Positions 1 through 4,426 of a stretch of DNA of 5,711 nucleotides are shown here, piece by piece (the first letter of the stretch is position 1; every line of letters starts with the position of its first letter). Source of the DNA: Candidatus Rokuibacteriota bacterium (GTDB lineage Bacteria > JAUVQV01). The stretch is taken from NCBI GenBank assembly GCA_030609125.1, contig JAUWCW010000148.1:1-5711 (forward strand). Reading direction: 5' to 3'. The position numbers and the translations under genes are program-made. Below the pieces are notes generated by a model. It searched no databases, was not told the DNA's origin, and worked only from the letters and a program-made list of their open reading frames with translations.

Positions 1-1
1 A

Positions 2-16
2 ACTTGCGCCAACCCC
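2..16 (+). repeat. 15-bp sequence repeated inverted at 4235-4249
   Basis: ACTTGCGCCAACCCC occurs here and, as its exact reverse complement, at 4235-4249, which is 11 bp beyond the truncated end of the tRNA-Leu fragment. A 15-base match is unlikely by chance in a window this size (my rough estimate is a few percent). A TTAGT-ttt-ACTAA inverted repeat follows at 17-29. Being next to an att-like site, the pair could be recombinase arm sites or remains of the same integrated element. This copy starts one base from the window edge, so its real extent is unknown. Confidence 0.5.
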
Positions 17-40
17 TTAGTTTTACTAAAGAAGTCGACA

Positions 41-80
41 ATGACTGAGTGTAATTGAGTGTGACTGATTATGACTGAGT
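41..80. repeat. 10-bp tandem repeat, four units
   Basis: Four consecutive 10-bp units fit the consensus RTGACTGAGT: ATGACTGAGT, GTAATTGAGT, GTGACTGATT, ATGACTGAGT. The first and fourth are identical, and the second and third differ from the first at 3 and 2 positions. A decayed fifth unit (TTGAC) follows at 81-85. The period is close to one helical turn, so every copy faces the same side of the DNA. That would suit a protein-binding array, but slippage-generated repeats look the same. It lies about 40 bp downstream of the transposase relic's stop codon. Confidence 0.7.
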
Positions 81-93
81 TTGACCGCTGGGT

Positions 94-112
94 GGACACT
101 ATTTGGACACCA
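94..112 (+). repeat. Paired GGACAC repeat, copy A
   Basis: GGACACTATTTGGACACCA contains two GGACAC half-sites 11 bp apart. The same 19-mer with one mismatch is at 1439-1457 in the same orientation, so the two copies flank the transposase relic and the coiled-coil gene. Tandem half-sites of this kind are common at insertion-sequence ends (the IS21 family is one example), so this may be a relic terminus. No matching intact transposase is present. Confidence 0.5.
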
Positions 113-120
113 AACCTTAG

Positions 121-360
121 TCACAAGTCTGTAATAGAAAAAAACTGCTGAACGCTTACCTGCTCGGAAACCTGGGGTTGAGACCGCGGTTCAGACTCCT
201 TCCAGAGCTTCAGGTGCTCCAGGATCTTCCGGAGGACATGCTCTTCCTGGATGAACGAGATCATGCGCATGGGACCCGAACATTCGGGACAGAGCAGCAG
301 GTCGACCTCGTAGATCCTCTTCATCAGCCGGGCGGCCCGCCGGGGTGAGCCAGCGGGGGT
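121..360 (-). pseudogene. IS91-type transposase, C-terminal fragment
   Basis: The conceptual protein includes KRIYEVDLLLCPECSGPMR followed by MISFIQEEHVLRKILEHLKLW. I recognise this as the C-terminal signature of the Y2_Tnp/IS91-type putative transposases, whose usual form is YEVDPLLCPKC, then MRVISFIED, then a run ending HLGLW. Only about 80 codons remain in frame, from just after an in-frame TGA at 361-363 to the TGA at 121-123. Family members run to several hundred residues, and here the zinc-binding N-terminus, HUH motif and catalytic tyrosines are missing. The ATG at 322-324 is an internal methionine within the conserved block, not a true start. The lost 5' part is replaced at about 360-389 by the end of the coiled-coil gene, which marks a rearrangement junction. 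The family call rests on remembered motif similarity. Confidence 0.8.
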
Positions 361-388
361 TCAGCAGAATTCGCCACATGTGCTTTTC

Positions 389-1366
389 TTAGAAGCCGCT
401 GGAGGAGGGCACATTTGAGGGAGCACGCTCTCTCCCGGGAGGAGGTCCCTCGTCCGGCGTCTTCCGTTCACCCGCCAGGTCGAACAGTTCCATTGCCTGA
501 TCGATGGTGGCAGGGTCGGCACTAACCGTTACCGTTATCCTGATTCTGGAAGGACCCAGGTCCGTATGGCTGGCTTCGATATACACTCGGTCCCGCAGGT
601 AGTCCAGGAGTTCAAAAACGACCTGTTCTCCTAAAGGCCCGTCGCCCAGGGAGGGCATGAGCATCTGCAGGGTCTCCATCTCGAGCTGCCGCTGGTAATG
701 CTGCAGCAACGCCTCCATTTTCTCGGCCTCTAGCTGTTCGAGGGCATATTGCTTTTCTGTTCGAAGGTCGAAAAGCGATTGCTTCAGCTCTGCGGCCGAT
801 TCGTCGAGTTCTTCTTCAAGGTCCTCACCGATTTCATTGACTAGGCTATCCTGGTCGATCCTCAGGTCCTCGATATCATCGAGATACTCCTCCTGCAGGT
901 CCTCGCTTCTGCGCTGGTATCTTTCCGGAGAAAGATCGGCAGACAGGCGCTGCTTCTCCTCATTGTGCCTTTCCCTCAGCCTTCTCACATCGTCACGATA
1001 TTCCTCTTGGGCCTGAAGCCGTGCCTCTGCAGCGCCTTCTTTCAGCTTACGGAGAGAAGCGCGATTGTCCTCCCGGATGTCGAGAGCCTGCTGCTCAAAA
1101 CTGTCTAATAGGAAACGTTCCTGCTGAATCCATTCCATCCTCAGTGATTTTGGGAGTTCGGAGAGCGTAGCAGAGTACTCGCCACTCACGGATGCCTGCA
1201 GCAGTCCCGGCTCCTGGGCGGGAGAATGCGGTGTAAGGCCCGCGACCGTTGCCAGAAGGACAAGAGAGCCGGCGACTGCCGGCCTGAGGCGGAACTTCTC
1301 TGGCAGTGCCCCTTCCTTGAGTCTCACCCATTTTCCGGACCATCCGGGAAGTGAATTTTCCAGCAT
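389..1366 (-). CDS. Exported coiled-coil protein, function unknown
   Basis: I do not recognise this 325-residue protein. After a basic N-terminus it has one hydrophobic stretch (about residues 29-44, PAVAGSLVLLATVAGL) followed by HSPAQEPG, which reads as a signal peptide with possible cleavage after SPA, or as a signal anchor. Residues about 75-235 are highly charged (E, R, D, Q, L) with heptad-like spacing and should form a long coiled coil. A compact C-terminal part of about 60 residues (LGEQVVFELLDYL to IDQAMELFDLA) precedes a Pro/Ser-rich tail. I chose the ATG at 1364-1366. A TTG at 1370-1372 adds two residues, and a GTG at 1325-1327 would give a more normal signal-peptide length. None has a good ribosome binding site. 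It stops 29 bp before the open frame of the transposase relic, so its 3' end may sit at a junction. The signal peptide and consistent composition favour a real gene. Confidence 0.7.
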   Translation of the reverse strand: MLENSLPGWSGKWVRLKEGALPEKFRLRPAVAGSLVLLATVAGLTPHSPAQEPGLLQASVSGEYSATLSELPKSLRMEWIQQERFLLDSFEQQALDIREDNRASLRKLKEGAAEARLQAQEEYRDDVRRLRERHNEEKQRLSADLSPERYQRRSEDLQEEYLDDIEDLRIDQDSLVNEIGEDLEEELDESAAELKQSLFDLRTEKQYALEQLEAEKMEALLQHYQRQLEMETLQMLMPSLGDGPLGEQVVFELLDYLRDRVYIEASHTDLGPSRIRITVTVSADPATIDQAMELFDLAGERKTPDEGPPPGRERAPSNVPSSSGF

Positions 1367-1438
1367 CTTCAAGCCAGCTTAAATCTTTGTTCTTGCGGGC
1401 CCCATGCCCATTTTGGATTGGCGGCAAGGTTCCTGCTA

Positions 1439-1457
1439 GGACACTATATGGACACCA
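1439..1457 (+). repeat. Paired GGACAC repeat, copy B
   Basis: GGACACTATATGGACACCA differs from copy A (94-112) at one of 19 positions and has the same orientation. It also contains TATGG-aca-CCATA, a 5-bp hairpin arm. It abuts the -10 element of the candidate promoter for the coiled-coil gene, so the start of transcription would fall inside it. It could therefore act as an operator or be an insertion-sequence end carrying an outward promoter. Confidence 0.5.
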
Positions 1458-1484
1458 TAGTACAGCATTGTCTCAAAAACTCAA
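1457..1484 (-). promoter_or_regulatory. Candidate sigma-70 promoter of the coiled-coil gene
   Basis: On the minus strand, TTGAGT (1479-1484) and TACTAT (1457-1462) are separated by 16 bp, a good match to -35 and -10 boxes. Transcription would start near 1450, giving a leader of about 80 nt before the ATG at 1366. The -10 box overlaps the end of repeat copy B, and the -35/spacer region is crossed by the TACAGC/GCTGTA inverted repeat. No experimental support is visible. Confidence 0.4.
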
Positions 1485-1729
1485 GAAAGCTGTATGGTTA
1501 GAGCTAGACCTCTGGGGATTAGTTATCCCATGTTGCCGCAAGCGACTTTCACTGTCACAGGACATTTTCGGGAGAGGCCGGCCGGCCATGCGAAAGAAAA
1601 GTCCTATGTGTTTATGAAAGGAGTCCCGCCGATTGTAGACCGGGGAGTCGCAGATGAAAGGTCGCGGAAAAGGTATCCTGCCGGTCAGGTTGCCGCCGGG
1701 GCGCGAAAGACCACCCGTGACCGACAGGG

Positions 1730-1894
1730 TCAGCTTTTGCTGGATGTCTGGGTGTGGACCGAGGTGAAGCGCTGCGTGACTTTCCTGCTCTTGCACCTGG
1801 GACAGCTTACGCGCTTCTTGTCACGCTCGGAAAGAGTCATGATCAAGGTGAATTTCTTCTTGCAGGCCGTACAGGTGTACTCGTATGTCGGCAT
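1730..1894 (-). CDS. FmdB-family zinc ribbon protein
   Basis: This 54-residue protein begins MPTYEYTCTACKKKFTLIM and continues with CPRCKSRKVTQRF, ending in a Thr/Ser-rich tail. Two CxxC knuckles (C8/C11 and C31/C34) and the MPxYEYxCxxC opening are the hallmark of the FmdB/CxxC_CxxC_SSSS small zinc-ribbon family. The protein should bind one zinc in the cytoplasm. The family was named after a gene near formylmethanofuran dehydrogenase and is often called regulatory, but its molecular role is not established. The start is well fixed: AAAGGAGG at 1903-1910 lies 8 nt upstream of the ATG. It stands alone, with no gene within 350 bp on either side and longer spurious frames over it on both strands. 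The length is normal for the small members and no key residue is missing. Confidence 0.9.
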   Translation of the reverse strand: MPTYEYTCTACKKKFTLIMTLSERDKKRVSCPRCKSRKVTQRFTSVHTQTSSKS

Positions 1895-1956
1895 TCCTTC
1901 GCCCTCCTTTGCGCAGCGTGTTATCTCCAGCCGTCACGTCGGAGCTTACGGGCGCA

Positions 1957-1967
1957 ATTATATATCA
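1957..1967 (-). promoter_or_regulatory. Candidate extended -10 of the fmdB-like gene
   Basis: The minus strand reads TGATATATAAT, which contains a perfect TATAAT (1957-1962) and a TG that could serve as an extended -10 for the register TATATA. It is about 63 bp upstream of the ATG at 1894, a reasonable leader length. No recognisable -35 lies at the right distance, so the call is tentative. Confidence 0.35.
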
Positions 1968-2085
1968 GCAACACAAGAGAATGATAGCGGGGGGGCGCGG
2001 GACACCGCGATCAGGTACATACGCCCCTTCACTCCCCTGCGTGTGACACAGGCGATTTTGAGTCCAATGGAGGCCGGATCAGGCC

Positions 2086-2109
2086 GCCCCCGTAAGGGGC
2101 CGTTTTCTT
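2086..2109 (+). terminator. Weak terminator-like hairpin
   Basis: GCCCC (2086-2090) and GGGGC (2096-2100) form a 5-bp GC stem with loop CGTAA, followed by CGTTTTCTT on the plus strand. No plus-strand gene precedes it, so if it acts at all it would stop antisense transcription running towards the sulfatase gene. The stem is short. Confidence 0.25.
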
Positions 2110-2150
2110 ACGATAATCCTTCCCGCACAACAAGTTAGAGAATTACCCTG

Positions 2151-2190
2151 CATTGTCCAGATTGGTCCCCATTGGTCTGGATTGGTCTCC
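2151..2190. repeat. 10-bp tandem repeat downstream of the sulfatase gene
   Basis: Three exact-period units ATTGGTCCCC, ATTGGTCTGG, ATTGGTCTCC (2161-2190) share ATTGGTC, preceded by a diverged unit CATTGTCCAG (2151-2160). On the minus strand the core is GACCAAT. The 10-bp period matches that of the unrelated repeat at 41-80, and both arrays lie just downstream of a minus-strand reading frame. Confidence 0.65.
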
Positions 2191-2194
2191 TCGC

Positions 2195-2218
2195 GGTTAC
2201 AGTTATGGTTACAGTTGG
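2195..2218. repeat. 12-bp tandem duplication GGTTACAGTTRK
   Basis: GGTTACAGTTAT is followed directly by GGTTACAGTTGG, with 10 of 12 bases identical. It sits 4 bp from the 10-bp array and about 30 bp beyond the sulfatase stop codon. It looks like recent slippage or a small two-site binding motif. Confidence 0.6.
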
Positions 2219-2246
2219 CGCCCCGCTCCCCCGGGTCTGACCGTCA

Positions 2247-2263
2247 CGATCAGAAGCTGATCG
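2247..2263. repeat. Perfect 7-bp hairpin over the sulfatase stop codon
   Basis: CGATCAG (2247-2253) and CTGATCG (2257-2263) are perfectly complementary with a 3-base gap and span the sulfatase TGA (2250-2252). No T-tract follows on either strand, so it is not a standard intrinsic terminator. It may stabilise the mRNA 3' end or be incidental. Confidence 0.4.
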
Positions 2264-3908
2264 GCAGACCTTCTTCTGCGTAGATAATGCCGACTTCCTT
2301 CTCGTACTCATCCCACATTTTCAGAAGGCGCTGTAGCTGCTTAGGATTGTCGGCGTGAAGATCATTTGTTTCACCGGGATCACTGGCGAGGTCGAAGAGC
2401 TGCCAGCCGCTCGTCCCGAAGGGCCTGTCGATCCAGGTGATCTTCCACTGGCCGATCCGTAAGGCCCGCCAGCCCATCATCTCCCAGCCGACCGGCTCGT
2501 CCTCGACGCGCACGGAATCGCTCTTGCCCGTGAGCACCGGCAGTATTGACTTGCCGCGCTGCGACACTATCTTTCTACCCTCGAACGTGTCGGGATAGGT
2601 AGCCCCGGCAATCTCAAGAAAGGTGGGGGCGAGGTCCATGACATGGGAGAAGGCGGTTTCTATCTCACCGGCTCCTTTCACACCCGGACCGCTGACGATC
2701 AAGGGCGAGCGAATACCGCCCTCGGCGATGAAACCCTTGAAGAGCCTAAAGGGCGTCACGCTCGCCTGGGCCCACCCCATACCCTCGGCGATCCGGGACC
2801 CTCGCCGGCCCCAGTTCTCGAAACGGTTGTCGGAGTTGCGCTCGACCCAGGCTTCGTCGGTGCCGGGGTAGGCATGCATCGGCATGCCGTTTGCCCCGTT
2901 GTCAGAAAAGAAAATGACCAACGTGTTGTCGACACGGCCGGATGTTTGCAGGTAGTCGAGGAGCCTGCCGATATGGAAATCTGTGTTCTCCACCATGGCG
3001 GCGTAGATCTCCATCCTCCGTGCTTCCATCTTCCGCTGCTCCGGATCCAGGTCGTCCCACGTTGGGACCATTTCCAGCCAAGACCCGAGAGCAGTCCCCT
3101 CCGGGACAAGGTCCATCTCCTTCATGCGTTCGAGCCGCGCCTTGCGCACGGCATCGTATCCCGCGTCGTAGCTGCCCTTGTACTTGTCGAGCCAGTCGTC
3201 TGGCAGGTGCAGGGGATCGTGCACCGCCGTGTAGGCCAGATAGGCGAAGAAGGGCTTGTCGTCCTTCTGTCCTTCTATGTCCTCAATGATTTTGTCGGTG
3301 TAGAACTTCGAGGAGAAGAAGCCTCTTGGCACGTGGACCCGGACACCGTTCTCCCGGTAGGTCGGCGTGTAGTTGGCGCACATCATCCACTCGTCGTCGA
3401 AGTGGCTTGCCCCGCCCTGGATCAAGGCATAGGACTTCTCGAACCCCCGCCGAAAGGGGTCGTGCTCCGGCTCTTCGCCCAGGTGCCACTTGCCGGCCAT
3501 GTAGGTGTGGTAGCCGGCCTCCTTCATCAGGGACGCAACCGAGACGACCCGGTCGTTGAGGTACCCCTCGTAGCCGGGCTGGCCAATCTGGTTCGGGGCG
3601 AGACCTTCGGCATTGGCTCCCATGCCGGCCACGTGGTTGTCGGTGCCCGACATGAGCATCGAGCGCGTCGGCGAACAGGCCGGGCCGACGTAGAAGTCGG
3701 TGAATTTCACGCCCGATGCGGCCAGGCGATCAAGGGCGGGAGTGCGGATCTCGGCGCCGAAGGGTCCGATGTCGGAGTAGCCCATGTCGTCGATGACGAT
3801 GAGCATGATGTTGGGCCTCTCTCCGGCACCTGCCGGACGCACCGCCATACTGCAAAGAACGAGGAATGCCGCTACCAGCAAAAGAGCCGCATTGAGGAAA
3901 AGCTTCAT
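2250..3908 (-). CDS. Exported arylsulfatase, AtsA-like, cysteine type
   Basis: This complete 552-residue sulfatase hydrolyses sulfate esters (EC 3.1.6.- class); the natural substrate cannot be read from sequence. Residues 1-28 are a signal peptide (basic start, long hydrophobic core, PAGA), so it should act in the periplasm or outside the cell. IMLIVIDDMGYSD supplies metal ligands D40 and D41. C78-S-P-T-R82 is the sulfatase signature whose cysteine is oxidised to formylglycine by a separate maturation enzyme not encoded here. K140 and H142 (AGKWHLG), H230 (AYTAVHDP), D336-N337 (FFSDNGAN) and K391 (RLFKGF) fit the remaining active-site positions. Their spacing closely follows Pseudomonas aeruginosa AtsA as I recall it, for example 62 residues from C to K and 106 from the second His to the Asp. 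The C-terminal RIGQWKITWIDRPFGTSGWQLFDL stretch is typical of the family. The ATG follows a purine-rich GGAAAGGGGAT ribosome binding site. The gene is monocistronic and looks intact. Confidence 0.95.
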   Translation of the reverse strand: MKLFLNAALLLVAAFLVLCSMAVRPAGAGERPNIMLIVIDDMGYSDIGPFGAEIRTPALDRLAASGVKFTDFYVGPACSPTRSMLMSGTDNHVAGMGANAEGLAPNQIGQPGYEGYLNDRVVSVASLMKEAGYHTYMAGKWHLGEEPEHDPFRRGFEKSYALIQGGASHFDDEWMMCANYTPTYRENGVRVHVPRGFFSSKFYTDKIIEDIEGQKDDKPFFAYLAYTAVHDPLHLPDDWLDKYKGSYDAGYDAVRKARLERMKEMDLVPEGTALGSWLEMVPTWDDLDPEQRKMEARRMEIYAAMVENTDFHIGRLLDYLQTSGRVDNTLVIFFSDNGANGMPMHAYPGTDEAWVERNSDNRFENWGRRGSRIAEGMGWAQASVTPFRLFKGFIAEGGIRSPLIVSGPGVKGAGEIETAFSHVMDLAPTFLEIAGATYPDTFEGRKIVSQRGKSILPVLTGKSDSVRVEDEPVGWEMMGWRALRIGQWKITWIDRPFGTSGWQLFDLASDPGETNDLHADNPKQLQRLLKMWDEYEKEVGIIYAEEGLPISF

Positions 3909-3990
3909 CTTTTATCCCCTTTCCTTAAACCGATTAGGAGTTATTTTTTTGCATGACGTGCCAGACTCTCTTGAAAATGCCAAGTGGCGG

Positions 3991-4080
3991 CGCCAGTAAG
4001 TTGTATTTTGACAGCGTGCAGAGGGCTGTCAAGGCAGGAGTGATACTGGCGGGACGATCGCCTTGCATTGAAAGGCGATC
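3991..4080. other. Cluster of three stems, possible structured RNA or recombination site
   Basis: CGCCAGTA (3991-3998) pairs with TACTGGCG (4044-4051). Nested inside is TTGACAGC (4008-4015) pairing with GCTGTCAA (4025-4032). Immediately after comes GATCGCCTT (4056-4064) pairing with AAGGCGATC (4072-4080) across a 7-base loop. All three stems (8, 8 and 9 bp) are perfect, and they pack into 90 bp of otherwise featureless DNA between the sulfatase leader and a repeat. No T-tract follows on either strand. It could be a small structured RNA, an insertion-sequence end or a recombinase site. I know of no named family that matches. Confidence 0.45.
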
Positions 4081-4091
4081 ACTGTAAAGAC

Positions 4092-4149
4092 TGACACAAT
4101 TTCTGACACAGTGGCCCTTTTCGAGCCCTCTGAGAAAAACAGGGAGGCC
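4092..4149 (+). repeat. 58-bp dispersed repeat with paired TGACAC, copy C
   Basis: The first 22 bases (4092-4113) are identical to 5654-5675 and contain two TGACAC half-sites 12 bp apart (TGACACAATTTC then TGACACAGTG). By hand alignment without gaps the match goes on to 4149 at a lower level, about 43 of 58 positions overall, and may continue because the other copy runs off the window. The paired half-sites resemble the GGACAC pair in repeats A and B in architecture. A relic insertion-sequence end is the likeliest source. Confidence 0.65.
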
Positions 4150-4169
4150 CGGTAAGTGCCTGAAAAATA

Positions 4170-4224
4170 TGGTGCCGGAGGTGGGAATCGAACCCACACG
4201 AGGACAAGCCTCAAGGGATTTTAA
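4170..4224 (-). tRNA. tRNA-Leu(UAA), 3' half only; probable att site
   Basis: Read on the minus strand, the segment gives an anticodon loop C-T-TAA-A-A, the 3' strand of the anticodon stem (TCCCT), a class II variable arm (GAGG-CTTGT-CCTC), a perfect T arm (GTGGG-TTCGATT-CCCAC), the 3' acceptor strand CTCCGGC, a discriminator A and an encoded CCA. The anticodon and long variable arm identify tRNA-Leu(UAA). Upstream of the loop the expected AGGGA stem strand, D arm and 5' acceptor strand are absent: the sequence reads CGCCC and then unrelated DNA. The gene is therefore non-functional. Homology beginning at the anticodon loop and running to the 3' end is the standard footprint of a tyrosine integrase using a tRNA gene as its attachment site. 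In that case the integrated element lies at higher coordinates and original chromosome at lower coordinates. Confidence 0.85.
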
Positions 4225-4234
4225 GGGCGAAAAC

Positions 4235-4249
4235 GGGGTTGGCGCAAGT
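4235..4249 (-). repeat. Inverted copy of the 15-mer at 2-16
   Basis: GGGGTTGGCGCAAGT is the exact reverse complement of 2-16. It is 11 bp inside the presumed element side of the truncated tRNA-Leu, where arm-type integrase sites are often found. A related motif TTGTCGA occurs next to both copies (revcomp of 4252-4258 here, and of 35-41 near the other). Confidence 0.5.
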
Positions 4250-4332
4250 CTTCGACAACTGAACTGCTTCGGGAGGGGAATTCCTGGGGCATTGTTCTAC
4301 ATAAAAAGAACTGTTCCAATTAACGTCCCAAG

Positions 4333-4369
4333 CCCCCCCCTGCGGCCCCTCGCCCGAAGCAGGGGGAGG
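4333..4369 (-). terminator. GC-rich hairpin downstream of the CBS gene
   Basis: On the plus strand CCCCCCCCTGC (4333-4343) pairs with GCAGGGGGAGG (4359-4369): an 8-bp perfect core (4336-4343 with 4359-4366), one mismatch, then 2 more pairs. It lies about 57 bp after the CBS stop codon, where an operon terminator is expected. On the minus strand it is followed by CTTGGGACGTTAATTGG, not by a uniform T-tract, and a better TTCTTTTT run comes only about 25 bp later. It is therefore a weak intrinsic terminator or a Rho-dependent or stabilising structure. Confidence 0.4.
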
Positions 4370-4426
4370 GACCGCCCGACGGAGACCTTGGGCGCGCCTG
4401 GGACCAAGCGTCGCTCACGCGCTGGA

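Larger units (their letters stand above)
1373..1729. other. Intergenic stretch between the coiled-coil gene and fmdB-like gene
   Basis: This gap holds the probable promoter of the coiled-coil gene (1457-1484), paired repeat copy B (1439-1457), and an inverted repeat TACAGC/GCTGTA (1461-1466 with 1489-1494). The inverted repeat extends through ACCA/TGGT across a 3-base bulge. A self-complementary run GGCCGGCCGGCC lies at 1576-1587. Long open frames exist on both strands (+ from 1494, - from 1796), but neither resembles a protein family and both cross the fmdB-like gene, so I treat them as chance. No clear terminator for the fmdB-like gene is visible. Confidence 0.6.
1895..2249. other. Intergenic stretch with promoter-like site and repeats
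   Basis: Next to the fmdB-like gene this gap has its ribosome binding site and, on the minus strand, a TATAAT at 1957-1962 within TGATATATAAT that could be an extended -10 element; no good -35 is visible. Farther out are a GC hairpin with a T-rich tail on the plus strand (2086-2109) and two short tandem-repeat arrays (2151-2190 and 2195-2218). A plus-strand frame running through to 2138 has low-complexity, unlikely protein content and no family resemblance. I see no gene here. Confidence 0.6.
3909..4426. other. Non-coding stretch between the sulfatase gene and the CBS gene
   Basis: From left to right this gap holds the sulfatase leader, a cluster of three stems (3991-4080), a repeat also seen at the window's right edge (4092-4149), the tRNA-Leu 3' fragment (4170-4224), the inverted copy of the 15-mer (4235-4249), and a GC hairpin downstream of the CBS gene (4333-4369). 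Open frames starting in or near the tRNA fragment on both strands are the familiar artefacts of translating a tRNA gene. I see no protein gene here and no convincing promoter for the sulfatase. Confidence 0.7.

Noticed and set aside
1656-1770. Small plus-strand frame starting MKGRGKGILPVRLPPG after GGGGAG
   Set aside because: Only about 37 codons, antisense to the 3' end of the fmdB-like gene, and no recognisable motif.
2051-2065. tRNA-Leu(CAA)-like anticodon arm GGACTCAAAATCGCC on the minus strand
   Set aside because: The stem has mismatches and no T arm or acceptor follows. Not supportable as a tRNA or tRNA relic.
1494-2138. Plus-strand frame of 214 codons
   Set aside because: No family resemblance, no clear ribosome binding site, runs antisense through the fmdB-like gene and into the terminator-like hairpin. 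Probably chance.
2643-3956. Plus-strand frame of 437 codons
   Set aside because: Entirely antisense to the sulfatase gene; its His/Val/Gly-rich composition is a codon-usage shadow.
3950-3963. Sigma-54-like TGGCACGTCATGCA on the minus strand upstream of the sulfatase
   Set aside because: The GG and GC elements are about 2 bp closer than the -24/-12 spacing requires.
3934-4214. Minus-strand frames beginning MGSIPTSGT and MRLVLVWVRFPPPAP
   Set aside because: Both read through the tRNA-Leu T arm and acceptor and then continue into non-coding DNA. They are tRNA-derived artefacts.
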